From contig NC_052489.1 in the NCBI RefSeq assembly GCF_009730915.1, positions 5,235,622-5,299,621 on the forward strand: a DNA stretch of 64,000 bases, given 5' to 3'. Of the stretch, positions 37,416 through 49,015 are shown piece after piece. The notes beneath the pieces are model-generated. The model was not told the origin of the DNA. It saw nothing but the letters and a program-made list of their open reading frames with translations, and searched no databases. The stretch comes from Dioscorea cayenensis subsp. rotundata (taxonomy: Eukaryota; Streptophyta; Magnoliopsida; Dioscoreales; Dioscoreaceae). The position numbers were made by a program, and so were the translations under genes. Within the stretch, counting starts at the first letter, position 1. Each line of letters begins with the position of its first letter.

Positions 37416-38049
37416 GTATTGATGGGCAACTTTCCATATTTAAAGCAGAGACATTGTTATTTTTAAACGGATACATCTGTAATTTGAAATATTTCAATCG
37501 ATGTTTAAACGATATATAGTATATTTAAACAATGAAAGTGAAATGTACACAATTAGAACGTAAATTAAACAATGAAATGAAACCCGAATGGAATTTAACT
37601 TCGATTTACAATTCAAAACAAACAAAAATTTACATTAAGATATACAAGTCATGCTCTTTCGAACACGAAAACAATGAATTGAATTTTGTCCAGATTTACA
37701 TTCGAAAACAAAATCGACATTCGGGATATACAGGACATGTTCTTCAAAACACAAAATTTAACCCGCTGCGACGACTCACTTCAGTAGGGCGATCTGCCCT
37801 CCCTCCTAAGTATGCGGGTAACATACCCTAATCTCGAGGTAAGGAACGCTCCGTCAGCGGTAGTCGTAACTTCTCACCCCAAAGTACTGCTCGATAAACC
37901 GCATGACGTGAGGACCGCGCAATCGACGCTTCCTTGTTTTTGGCGTGGGGTTTCTATGTCGCAGCACGAGTGGGTATTTTGCCGTCGCCGACTCACCGAA
38001 CTCCATATCGACACAAATGTCGAATAGATTCCGCTGTCGAGATATGCAA

Positions 38050-38530
38050 GTCGAGATTAGAATACCGATTTAAATACCACACGATATTAATCGGACATAA
38101 TTAAAGAACTTACCATGTCCAACGCGTCCTTATCGTACTCTGGACATGAAGAATAATGCCATATTCTTGTTTATCATTGTCCGGGACGACGACATGGAAG
38201 TGGCCATTCATGATTATCGGGAGGATGACAATTTGAACTTTACGCAGTTTCTATGCACGCATCCCCGATCATAGCCATAATTGTGTCATGTGCGTCGTCT
38301 CGCTTTGACATAAACATATGTAAGCGATGCGGTGATGGACGGCGCTTCTTGTAAGGATATGGCTCTTTGCTCGGCGACTTTTTGTATTATGCATACGAAA
38401 AGCGTCCCATCACATCATCGACTGACCATCTCCTTCCCCTCAAGCGTGTATAATTTGTCTCGTGTAGGTCGAGCTGGCTATTCTTCCCTACACGATGGTC
38501 TTTGAGGTTAAACGATATGGATATAATAAG
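38050..38530 (-). pseudogene. Ulp1-like (C48 family) cysteine protease fragment
   Basis: On the reverse strand, translation in broken frames gives 'TRLRGKEMVS', then 'VQIVILPIIMNGHFHVVVPD' and 'YGII'. This matches the N-terminal 'LrGkeWLsDdvI' block and the catalytic His block ('iPI...HW.l.V') of plant Ulp1/SENP-like proteases. The catalytic Cys region is not seen with confidence. Such proteases are carried by KI-MULE and other plant DNA transposons; their host relatives remove SUMO. The frame is interrupted. Confidence 0.7.
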
Positions 38531-38629
38531 ACCATATTGTAAATATTTAAATGATATTATCAATTGTTACATGATATTATATATAATTAAATGTTAAGTA
38601 GACAAATTAAATGATAACATAAAAGGTAT

Positions 38630-39970
38630 TAAACACTATTAGGTAATAGTTAAACACTATAATAAAAACCTTTAAATAATATCATAAAAAAACTTTTACA
38701 CTTACTCGAGTCCATAGAGCGATTGAGGAAGATCCTCATCAACTCCTCGTCAGTATTTGTTAAGATAACCTCGAGCCAACCCATTTCTTCTTCTTCGAAT
38801 AAAAAGCTTTTCGAGCCGTCTCGGTCCAATTTTTGATTGGCCTCGATCATCTCTCTCGTTGCTCGGTCGGGGTCTTCGAGAGATCTTCCTTCGATGCGGG
38901 GGACGATGGCGACGAAAGATCAACCTGCATACACATCCTTACATGGTTGTTCTTGTTGTGGGATTGTGTCCGGCTCGATCGCGGGACGACGGCGACAAAG
39001 ATCAACCGCAGACACATCCTTACATGGTTTTTGTTGTGGTGGGATTGTGTCTCGCTTGGGTCATGGCATCTTGTCGGCCACGGCCACTGCCACTGGCAAC
39101 CCGGATTCGACGATCTTCTCAACCGTGGCCATGACAACGACGATCATTGGGAGACACACCCTTAACTTGTTCTTGATCTTCGTGGATTGTGTCCATCTTT
39201 GATGCCGCATCTCGCAGACCCGGTTCCACCGGGTCGAGGATTTCATCGAGAGAGAGTCAACGGCCTTCTCAACAGCAAGCAACGGCCACATCATCTACGA
39301 TGTCCTTCTCAACAACAAAGATCGCCAGCCGATGGTGTTGCTATTGTTTCATCGTCAGCCGGCGGTGGAGACAGAGGCACTATTGTTCTCCTCTTTTTCG
39401 CAAGTCTCTTCGAATGTGGCCGCCTTGGAATGACCTTCCCGATGATGTCATCATCGCCAAATTCGACGCCTCGCTCATCCCGGGTGCTTCAGTTCTTTCG
39501 AGGGATGGCGCAGCCGGTTGTGAACGTCCTTCCCGCGCCTCAACACGAGCGACAAGCCGAGGAAACTCGGTCATCAATATCCGGCATGCTCGCGATAAGA
39601 GTTGCGGTGACATCTTCGCCTAATGTCACCGGGTGGGGCTACTCACGGCGGAGGGGCTCGCCATGGTCGGGGGTCCGCCACAATCGGGGGGACTATCGTT
39701 GTCGTGGTAGGGGGGGTTATTGCAAACTGCCGTGGTAGGGGAAGGCTTCTCCGGCGTCGAGGAATGCGTGCACGTGGTGGGCTGGAAGTAGGAGAACGGC
39801 GTCCAGCAGCACGATAGAGGCCGCCTCTCATCTTGCCTTCGAGCAAGTGGTTCCCGAGCAATGGCATCCATCCGCTCGGGTTGGCCCCAACAAATATTTC
39901 TTCTTCGACGATTCGCGGAACCAAACTTAGGAAACTAACATATGTAAACCAAACAATTTCAAATGAAATC
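38630..39970 (-). repeat. MULE right-arm segment with internal coding-like repeats
   Basis: Three related units at about 38920-39005, 39000-39090 and 39130-39200 share 'cacatccttacatgg' or 'cacacccttaac', followed by 'gggattgtgtc' or 'ggattgtgtcc'. They lie between the DUF1985-like and Ulp1-like parts and probably encode the variable linker of that ORF. The long open frames on both strands here are GC-driven and not recognised. Confidence 0.5.
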
Positions 39971-40319
39971 ATTCATTTTAAACTATAAAAAAACTATATT
40001 TAAACAGAGTGTTTATATATTTAAACGTTATAGAATATAATTAAACGGAGAACAAAATATTTAAAACCAGTATGAATAAGTTTTAAACGGTAAATACTAA
40101 AGTTAAAGCGCTAAATAAAATGTTTAAACATTAAAGACTTATGTTAAACATTGTCCATGATTTATTACCTCTTTTCCATCGAGCGATGACAAGCTCGCTT
40201 TTCACCGTCGCTTGCTTCCGGTAAGTACTTTCACCGTAGACAAACGATCCTTGGGATCTCGCTGAAACGGACTTTCTTCCCCGCTCCGGTCACTCAGAAA
40301 ACCAGCACGTTAAGCGCGA

Positions 40320-41010
40320 CCGAGCAACCCTTAATGTACCACGTGTTGGTCTTCTTCCCGGCAGCATCTATCTTGCACTCGGGCGGCCGCTCGTGGAATA
40401 TCCTCCATAAGCCACTTGTGCGTCGCTCGCGCCCTACGCAGTATCGCCCCCATGGTCCGGTAGATCATCGACGTAATCAACGATCCGACTCGGAACCGAG
40501 CATGATGTATTTGGGAAGAGGATCGTCCCCATGAGGTACACCATCGTGAGTTTGACAAAATTATCTTCTTCTCCCTCTCGTCGAACAAGTTGCACCGAGT
40601 GCTCTTGATGGAGTCTCCGTGCTCTCGTAGGTCTTTGATAGATACGACCCTTCGACGCGACCGGTTTTCTTCTTCCGAAAGACCACTACGTCGCCATCGC
40701 AACGCAGTACCAAGAATGAGGGCCACATCTTGAGGTCTCGAAACTCAGCGAGCTTTTCCCCGATCCTCGAATTTATTGGTGCGACAATCGTCATCTTTGC
40801 AAAAAAGAGAATCAAGAAGGACCCTCTCTTGGTATATAGCTTCCAGCTCAATGAACGCCGCAAAAGGTGTCCTTCGAATAATCTCCCGATGTCGAGGGGT
40901 CATGTTATCTTTCAATTCAGCTAAGGTCTCCACAACCGGTGTCAAATAGCATCGCCCATTAACTAGATTGACCGCCATAATCACAAGCCTGCGACAATAA
41001 CAACACATTC
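40320..41010 (-). pseudogene. DUF1985-like N-terminal region of the MULE protease ORF
   Basis: The reverse frame from 41008 reads 'AVNLVNGRCYLTPVVETLAE', then 'LKDNMTPRHREIIRRTPFAA' and 'FIELEAIYQERVLLDSLF', which matches the start of DUF1985. Further down, broken frames give 'FTMVYLMGTILFPN' and 'VDYVDDLPDHGG'-like text, as in the core of that domain. DUF1985 precedes Ulp1 protease in many plant transposon ORFs, so this fits with the fragment at 38.1-38.5 kb as one decayed gene. Confidence 0.7.
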
Positions 41011-41019
41011 AACATGCAG

Positions 41020-41180
41020 TATTGACAAAAGTTTAAGCGGAAATATAAGGTTTTAAACGGTAAACTCTCAGTTATTAAACAGTGATATAAAATGTTAAAC
41101 AGAGACCCATTTTTTTTAAACAGAGACGAGAATACTTAAACAGAGACAACAAATTTTAAACTGTAACATCTCATTTCTTA
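41020..41180 (-). repeat. GTTTAA-type short tandem repeats (right arm)
   Basis: Read on the reverse strand, units of about 20 bp start with 'ctgtttaa' or 'cgtttaa' followed by a variable tail ('tctctgtttaa', 'ctctgtttaacatttt'). Similar clusters lie at 26340-26470, 27130-27230, 27530-27780, 28390-28560, 29880-30050, 38520-38690 and 39960-40150. Confidence 0.75.
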
Positions 41181-41932
41181 AACGTCAACCTCCTTTGTAA
41201 AACTGCAACCATATCAAACGAAAGGGGAAATGTACATTATAAATATTACACAAATCATAACAATCGAAAAAACTATTTCGATAGTGTATACATACGAAAA
41301 TGCAAAAACAAAAACAAAACCCCACCGAGAAATCTCCTCGCAGACTAACAAAAACCCCAGGTAGAAATCCCTCACGCAAACTTCAATATCTTCCAACAAA
41401 AACAGGAGCACAAAACAAAACCGAAAAAAATCTTTCTTTGTAATGTAGCAGCTTAACATAAAAACCATACTCAATACCTTAGATTTCAAAGCGATGAAAT
41501 GCCAACTAGTTGCGCGGGAGACTTCTCCTTCGAGATACTGCGTGGAAAGGGAAAAGTCGATGAAATGCCAATTACGGAGGCTTCACGTAGAGACAACTTC
41601 GGAGACGACTCGAAATGGAAAAAGTCAAGACGTGAGTTGAGAAAAAAAGCAAGTAAAAGGCTCCAATAAATTGCCTCTCGGGATTACCCCTACGGAAAAC
41701 CGCCCACTTCCTCTCAAATCGCCGAGATGGTCTGCAGCCCACGACTCCCCATGCAAGGGCATTTTTCGTCCCAAAAAAATTTGAAACTCACTCCGCTCAC
41801 ATCCGTTCTAGTGGTTTGGGGGTTTGAAAAAAACATAGAGTTTAAAAAGGAGAGGGATTTTGGGGATTGCAAAACTAACGGGGTGTTTTTGGCAATTTTA
41901 CAAACTTAAAGGGTTTTTTTGGTAATTTTCAC

Positions 41933-43672
41933 TTTTTTTTTATGATGAGGAGAAGATTAAAAAGTATGTAGGGAGATGGTAGCTATGTGTGAAGAATGAT
42001 TCGTAATTATTTTTTTTAGTAAAAATTAATTTTATAGTTTTTTTTATCAACTTTGTTTTTGATTTAAAATGATTTTTTTTTTAATTTAGTATTTTGTCAA
42101 TTATTGGATTGTTTAAATCATCTCCTCTAATGCAAGTCTAAAAATTTTACAACTTGCAATAAAATATTTCTTACATTTTTTTCTTTAGTCAAAACAAATA
42201 TCAAAATCATAACAATATAAAAATTAAAAATCTATCTTATTGCTTTTCTAATGAAAACTCATCTGCTTCCAAACATAAACACTAAAAATAATATTATAAA
42301 ATTTTATTCATAGATGTTCCTATTGACAACTTAACAACACACAATGAAACCAAAATCTAAAAAATAAATAAAATAAATAAAAAAACCAAACAATATTTTG
42401 TATGATATTTTTTTAAAATAATCCTTTTAATTAGTAAATTTAACATTTTCTAATCATATGTCACTTTATTATCACAATAAGTAATGTATAAATATTAATA
42501 TAAAATTTTTATTATAGATATGGTAATAGATTATAGATATGCAATCAATCTATAACCTAAAACATAATCTATAATTTGTGTGGATGTAAGTAGGGAAAAA
42601 GATGTGTATTTATCTCACTTGGAATAAGTATTTATGTAAATATTATTTTTATTTTATTTTTTTCCTATAATAAGAACAATTATTATCAAAAATTAATACT
42701 AATAAAACAGCAATATTTGTCAAACTTTTCATTAACACTATGATGTTATAGTTTTTTCTTTTTAATTAGAATTTGCAAAACTCACTTAAATCTTATACAA
42801 TAATTTAAATTACAAATTATATTTTATATAACAATTTAAAACATTACATATATAGAAGTGATTTTTTTTAAATAATTCATTCTCTTAGACCCTTATCAAA
42901 AGCCATATGTAAAATCTCAAACTATATTGTAAATTCATTAAAGAAATTCTAAGTAATTCTCAATATCTTTATATTTAAATGTAATAAAAAAATATAAAGA
43001 TAAAGAAGGTTCTTTTGTGGTCTTAGAGTCAAACACTTGCCAAACAATCCCCTACTCTTCCCAAAACAATCAACATTTATATATATGCATTTTCAAATAC
43101 TAAAACATAAATATAAATAGACATTCATTGTATTTTTTTTATAAAAGAAGAAATTTTTTTCATCCCATGATGGCCTCAAATGTTGGCACGTGGTACTTTT
43201 TTAATTAGAGGGTTGGTCTTCTATACAAGGAGAGTCCTATGTGTGTATATAGTTTAAAACTCACTCAATTTGTCAAACACCTAGATCTTACCTAATATGT
43301 TATAATATGTTATAAACTCCACTATTTACTCTCATCCCAATGATGTTTTGTCCCTATTAGACGTGAAAAGATATTATTTTTATTGTGTTTACATTTCTAA
43401 AATCCGACTCAACATTAATCGCATAATATCAATTACCATGTGAGTATACAATCATCACACATCCTATTAATACTTAGTTGATCCCATGCTTCATCTTACA
43501 TAATTTTTTTGCAACTAGCTCATAAGTCAGAACATGTATATATATATATATATATATAGGCAACTCAAAACATTAATCAAGATATGCACATATATATATA
43601 TATATATATATATAAATTTCTTTTATAAAACCCTCTCAAAACATTAATCAAGGAAAGGTAAGAGTTTATTAT
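41933..43672. other. AT-rich intergenic DNA
   Basis: No gene is visible. It contains (TA)n microsatellites at about 43536-43557 and 43588-43613 with a duplicated phrase 'ctcaaaacattaatcaa' beside each. Confidence 0.6.
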
Positions 43673-43681
43673 TAAATTGTA

Positions 43682-43957
43682 GGTTTAATTACTATACAGG
43701 TCCCTGTAATTGTGTACTTTCTGCCTTTTTAGTCTTTGTAATATTTTTAGGTATAATTAAGTCCTCATATTTAGTCGAGTTGGGTCATTCTAGTCAGCAG
43801 TGTAAATTGCAAGGACTTAATTGTACCTAAAAATATTGTCGTGCACTAGAATGACCCAACTCGACCAAATATAATGATTTAATTATATCTAAAAGTATTA
43901 GAAAGACTAAAAAAGCAGAAAATACACAATTATAGGGACCTATACGGCAATTAAACC
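43682..43957. mobile_element. MULE-type MITE, 276 bp, near-palindromic
   Basis: An exact 9-bp duplication TAAATTGTA flanks the element (43673-43681 and 43958-43966), the Mutator target-site length. The ends are inverted: 'ggtttaattactatacaggt' against the complement of the right end. Almost the whole element can fold back, with a short centre near 43800-43830. No coding capacity. Confidence 0.93.
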
Positions 43958-43966
43958 TAAATTGTA

Positions 43967-44789
43967 TCAAGACTATTTATAAGAAAACATATCCCAAATT
44001 AATATATATGGGTCTTACTATTTGCACTGACAAGATATTTATATTTACTTCAATGAATGACATAAGCATCAATTAATTATAGGACTAATGTGAGAGTTAT
44101 AAAATTAAATAATATGTGAGAATTATTTCAAAACAATAGGAAAAACCACTATAAAAAATAGTTTTACATGTGTAGGTATTTATTTTATTATAATATTGGC
44201 AAACTTTATAATATTAAATCACTACTATTGATATAAAAACTTTGTATGTGTGTTTATTTTAAAATTAAATTCATGTTAAATTTTATTATTATTAGAGCCT
44301 ATCTATCTTTAATTCATTTAATTTATAAAAAAATAATTATTTATATTTTTATAAAACTAATTATTTATATATTTACATATACCAGCAGCGTAAGCGCAGA
44401 TGCCCCACTAGTTTTAAGTAAAACTCATCATATTCAATTGATAAAATTAAAACATTAAATTAAACACATTTCCATACATGCATCCACTCTTGTGCAAGTA
44501 TGTTGCTCTTACTTATATGCCCCTTTCGAACCTGTGATAATAATATTAAACACCATTGAGAGTTCGTACTAAAGAAACTCAATTCAAGCTAGGATAAGTC
44601 ATTGACATATTAAATACTGTTGTTTTACATCAGGTAATGTATGGCTATCCATATAAATGCAAAAAAATATGATCTTTCATTTTGCAGAAATAAATCTCAA
44701 TTACAAGCAATAATTCTTCTGAATAAGGTGACAAACAAAAAGAAAAATGAAGTATATATATACCCGATAAATCAGTATTAATGTTAATA
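43967..44789. other. AT-rich intergenic DNA and 3' side of the transporter gene
   Basis: No gene is recognisable; the short forward frame at 44246-44458 is low-complexity. The right part should hold the 3' UTR of the reverse transporter gene. Confidence 0.5.
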
Positions 44790-47403
44790 CTAGGATGTGG
44801 ATGGTGTGCTTCCAATCACCAGAATACTATGTTGGTGATCAACTATGCTTGGATTTTCAGCTTCCTGTTCTTGTTGAGTTGCCTGGGGCTTATTGAAAGT
44901 ATCAGATGGGATGTTGATCCCGGTGAACCCAACCATAACAACTGCAGCTCCGAAATAATCCATAAGACTAGGAGCATGCCCGGTCAAAGTGTCCACAACA
45001 GCAGCTATTGGAACCTGAATTGTGAGACCAGCAGTAGCGACTGTTGTTGTCGTCAAGAGAACGGCTTTCGCCCATAAGTAATCACTGAGCACATTATCTA
45101 ACAAACCTGTCAGGAAAAACAATGTTAGAATACCATAATTTATCAATCACCCATTCTTTTCAATGATATCTATTATACAACAAGGATTTCTTGTGAAGCA
45201 ATTCAAGCAAACAAGGGCATCCCATTTTATCAAACACTTGATTTCATCAGAATTTTGCTCTTGCAGGGAGAACAAAGAAACTTCAGTCCTGGGTTCACAT
45301 AAATTCATCATTGTTTGCATAATCTAATAGCCTTCAAGCACCAATTAACTGTTTCATTTATTTCTAAGTCTGATTCTACTTCTTTACATTATACTGTGCT
45401 CTTGTGATTATATACATACATATATATATATATATATATATCATCCCGGACAGATGTCTACTAAATTTCATGTGCTATCATTATTACTATTTGTCTCTCT
45501 CAAGTATCTATGTAGTACCATATCTATATACAATTTCACTCATGTTACTACATTAATTGGCAAATGCCGCGAAGCTAAAAGTCTTACAAATAACCAGAAA
45601 TCTTGCTGACGTTGAAGAAATATGAAAATGAAGCTACTATAAATGGAGATTAATGGGTGAATTTTCACAGGCCTCAAGATGGATGAGAGCTAAACCAAGT
45701 CATTTGCGAGTGGATGTTAATATGAAAGAGTGACAGAATAGAACTAAGCAGATGTATCACAAAGTTCACCTGATCCTGCAACAGATTTTATTTAGGATAC
45801 TACAACACTTTAAACCAATTTTTCAATTTTGGTTTACATTAATATTTTAGAAAATAACATTTGCATTATGAACAAACAATAACATTTACATTAATGCCTT
45901 GATTTTGAAACATCTAGTAGTGGCATTTTTCCTACACTATTATTAAGTGAATGAAACAAAATTAAAAGCGAACTTGACAATGGAACACTAAATGCAAGAT
46001 AAAAAATATAAAACCAAAGAGAGGCTTCACTAGAGAATGCTATCTTCCAACTAAAACATCTTACTTATCTTGATTAACAAAACATTTATGAACATGAAAA
46101 TGAATTTATTAATTGTCATGTTGAATGAACCATTATCGTATTATTGCCCTAACAAAATTATTAAGAGATAGAGGAGATAAAGCAAGCATTGCCTGAAAGG
46201 CAGTATTTAATAAATTTCTTAAGAACTACAGTAGAGAATCATATGGAACCAATTATAGAGATGCATACGCACCTTTCCCAACGATAAGACCAACTTGCTC
46301 CCATGTAAGCTTATGAAAGGGCTCTAGTCTTGTAAAATGCAAAACCAGTGCAACAGGGAAGAACAATACGAGATTGAACAGCCCAAGAAATCCAAGGAAT
46401 TGGGCCATACTTGCTTGACCTTCTCCTTTCTTTTCATCAGGCAATTTTTTTCTAATGAGGGTGATGTAAACAGCATATAATCCAGCTGACAAGAGAGCAA
46501 GAACGTCTCCAAGAAGAGGACGTGTAGCAATTGCATTTACTCCATTTCCTGAATCAGCCAGGCTGACTATTATTGTTCCCATCATGCATAGAAGGACACT
46601 AATTAGCTTTATCCACGTAAATGCTTCCCCTAGAAAAGCCAAAGACACCAAGAAAGTGAAAAGGCTGGAAGTGCTGCTTAGGATGGTATTGGACTGCAAA
46701 AGACAATAAACACAAATGACAACATTGTTTTCTTGCATCAATAAAGAACCAAAACCAAAGACTTATTTTTACCAAGAGAAGCACATGCTTATGGGGTGAA
46801 TAAGACACTTACGGTAACAGTGGTATATTTGAGAGACAGATTGAACGTTAGTTGTGCTAAAAACCAGAAAGGACAAATTAACAGGCTGACTTTTGCCACT
46901 TCAGTTCGTGTCCATCGTCCTTTGGCATCCAATTGTTTGCTGCTGCTTTCACCAGCCACATAAGTTCCAGAACCAGTGACTGCATCATCCTGACCAGGCA
47001 TTATAATTTCTGAATCCTGAATCCGAGATTCAACTCGAGATACAACATCTCCACGATGGCTGAACAACAAATTTGGATCCAAAACATTATCACTCTCCTT
47101 TAATAGATTTACAACCTCTGCATCTCCAGAATGAATTGTGCTTACTTTTTCCTTATTTTTACACCAAACCCATATATTTACAACTGAATCCTCAAAATAC
47201 CTTCCAACTTCAACTAAAGGGAGGTAAACCACAAACAGTGAGTTGCAGATATAGGTTATTAGGAAAGGTGATACCCCAGCATCAACAACTGACTGAACAA
47301 TATAACTAGCGGCAATCCAAATGGCGGCAACTGCAACTACATAGATCAAACCTATATTCCAATCCCATGTCTCTTTCCCCGACCATTTCAATGAACCACC
47401 CAT
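44790..47403 (-). CDS. SLC35F/EamA-type solute transporter
   Basis: Three coding exons on the reverse strand: 47403-46813, 46693-46273 and 45106-44790. GT..AG borders and phases close to 1329 nt, or 442 aa. It begins MGGSLKWSGKETW and shows about ten hydrophobic segments in two EamA halves: 'IGLIYVVAVAAIWIAASYIV' and 'LLICPFWFLAQLTFNLSL' in the first exon, 'TRPLLGDVLALLSAGLYAVY' in the second, and 'LDYLWAKAVLL'-like text with 'SLMDYFGAAVVMVGFTGI' in the third. The long loop at about 75-160 is polar, as in SLC35F5-like proteins. Plant and yeast relatives are multi-pass proteins of vacuolar or other endomembranes. The substrate is not known from sequence. The start is the only ATG before the first segment. 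Intact. Confidence 0.93.
45413..45440. repeat. (TA)n microsatellite in transporter intron 2
   Basis: An alternating 'acatacatatatatatata' run within the 1.2-kb second intron. Low-complexity, no function inferred. Confidence 0.85.
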
Positions 47404-48250
47404 TCCAACTTGATCCAACTTATAGATGTCCTTTGTTCAATGAAAGATACTCCGGCATGCTGCTGGAACAGAACCACAAAATTTAAGAAGATTTAAAAAA
47501 ACGACAAGATACATACAAATAATGATAATCCAAGTGAAAATTTTTAATAATAATAAAAAAAAAAAGTCTCTGTTTGCATCAAAAGTAACTAAAACCTAGA
47601 AATTTGATTGATGATTTAAATCAACCACAAATTTATAAACTAGTCCAATGAGTTCAGTTGGTGCACATGCACTAATAGCATCACGAGTAGCTATGAAATC
47701 ACTAACATAAACAAGTTTTTCAATTGAATCTCCGTATCCATCAACAAACATTAAAAAAAGAAAAGATAAAAAAAAAAAGGCGGCTCTTTTTTAGGCACAA
47801 AATAAAAATTTTCAATCTTTCCCCACCTCATCAAACCTCACATTACAATCAATCCTAAATTTACTAAATTCAACGAACGATACTACAAATTAGGGTTCGC
47901 AACAAGAATTGAAAACAAAGCCAGGTTTTAACGACACACCTCATAAAAAAAAACAACCATTAATACCAAAAAAATCAAAACCCTAATGCCTCATATTGAT
48001 TCAACAACAAAGCATGCGAAATCTACCAATTTCAATCATATATATGTCTAAAAATCGAGAAAATTAAAGAAGAGAAGAGGGAAACCTTAAAAGACAAGGA
48101 TTGAATTGAAGAACAAACAACAGCAGTGAAGAAGGGGAGAGATTCCGGGATCTTTTTCTCTCCGATTTCAACGCGCTAGATCACGAGGAGAGAAGGAGAC
48201 GACTTGGATTGGGAGGTCGTTGTTCAATGGAGAGGAACAAGACTCTCCCT
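47404..48250 (-). other. 5' leader and leader intron of the transporter gene
   Basis: Reverse-strand leader-like sequence at about 48240-48090 ends in a donor ('tttaag|gtttcc'), and an acceptor 'gttccag' lies just before 'cagcatgccgg' at about 47465. An intron of about 0.6 kb in the leader is likely. The last leader exon contains a 12-codon upstream ORF (47458-47420). Confidence 0.55.
47420..47458 (-). CDS. Upstream ORF in the transporter leader (12 aa)
   Basis: ATG CCG GAG ... TAA encodes MPEYLSLNKGHL and stops 16 nt before the main ATG. It is too short for a domain. In plant mRNAs such a uORF usually lowers translation of the main ORF. It is only real if the inferred leader exon is used. 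Confidence 0.4.
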   Translation of the reverse strand: MPEYLSLNKGHL

Positions 48251-49015
48251 CGTGCTCGAATTAAGTTTAGCAAATAAGCCCCTATATTATCAATTTATTG
48301 CTAAAAACTCCATCACTTGTGACTATTTAATTAAAATTTAAAAGAAAAATCTTCCTTTAGTCCTCGCCCCCTGAAAAATACTGAAATTAATTTCAATGGC
48401 TCCTTCAAATTTTGATGTCTTAATTTTGAAATATTTTTGCCTTTTTATGTGAAGATATAAATATTATTAAATATTAGATATATAATTTGTTTTACTTAAA
48501 AATATATTTAATGGGTTTTAATTAAAATTATTTAATTTAATTTTAAATTAAATATCAAAATAAATGACAAACTAGTATAATTTCCTCGCTCTGCTTCAGA
48601 GGTTTTAAAATATGTATATTTGCATGAATGAATATTGATGATAATTTTCATTTCTAATAAAGCAAAAAAATACAGAAATAGTTTTTACTTTATCAAGTCC
48701 TGAAAGTATTCTTATGAGAATATTTTCGTCATCATAACCCATGTCCATCAAAGCTTATTTATTCAAAACAATTGTAATTGAATATATATTATATGTGTAC
48801 CAGTATGCAATTTAGAATTATGTAGCATATATGTAAATATATTAGCTGCATAGTATTTGCATTAAATTTATTAGTATAGAATCAATGTTAAAGTGAGCAT
48901 GTGCAACCCTATTTGACTAAGCCTGAATTCTTCATAAAAGACGTGAAGCCCATCATTTTATGTTCTGACAATTAGTAACAGTAAGTAAAAAAAAATTAAA
49001 ATATAAATTTCTTTA
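48251..49015. other. AT-rich DNA upstream of the transporter gene
   Basis: This stretch should hold the promoter of the reverse transporter gene near 48250-48400. No other gene is visible. Confidence 0.45.

Larger units (their letters stand above)
25742..41932. mobile_element. Large Mutator-like element with MudrA transposase and Ulp1-type protease (KI-MULE type)
   Basis: The left end reads 'gggaaaattactgttcaccc', and the right end reverse-complements to 'gtgaaaattaccaaaaaaac'. These are imperfect but matching termini. The possible 9-bp target site (gttttttta / ttttttttt) lies in poly-T and cannot be proven. Inside, a MudrA/SWIM transposase remnant points right (28.57-30.57 kb), while DUF1985-like and Ulp1-like sequence points left (41.0-38.1 kb), a tail-to-tail plan like MuDR. 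A 6.5-kb LTR element is nested between them; without it the MULE would be about 9.7 kb. Degenerate GTTTAA-type repeats fill its non-coding parts. Exact ends are inference. Confidence 0.72.

Noticed and set aside
38833..39972. Long GC-rich open frames on both strands (up to 183 aa)
   Set aside because: They lie in the repeated linker of the MULE protease ORF and match no family I know; they are not independent genes.
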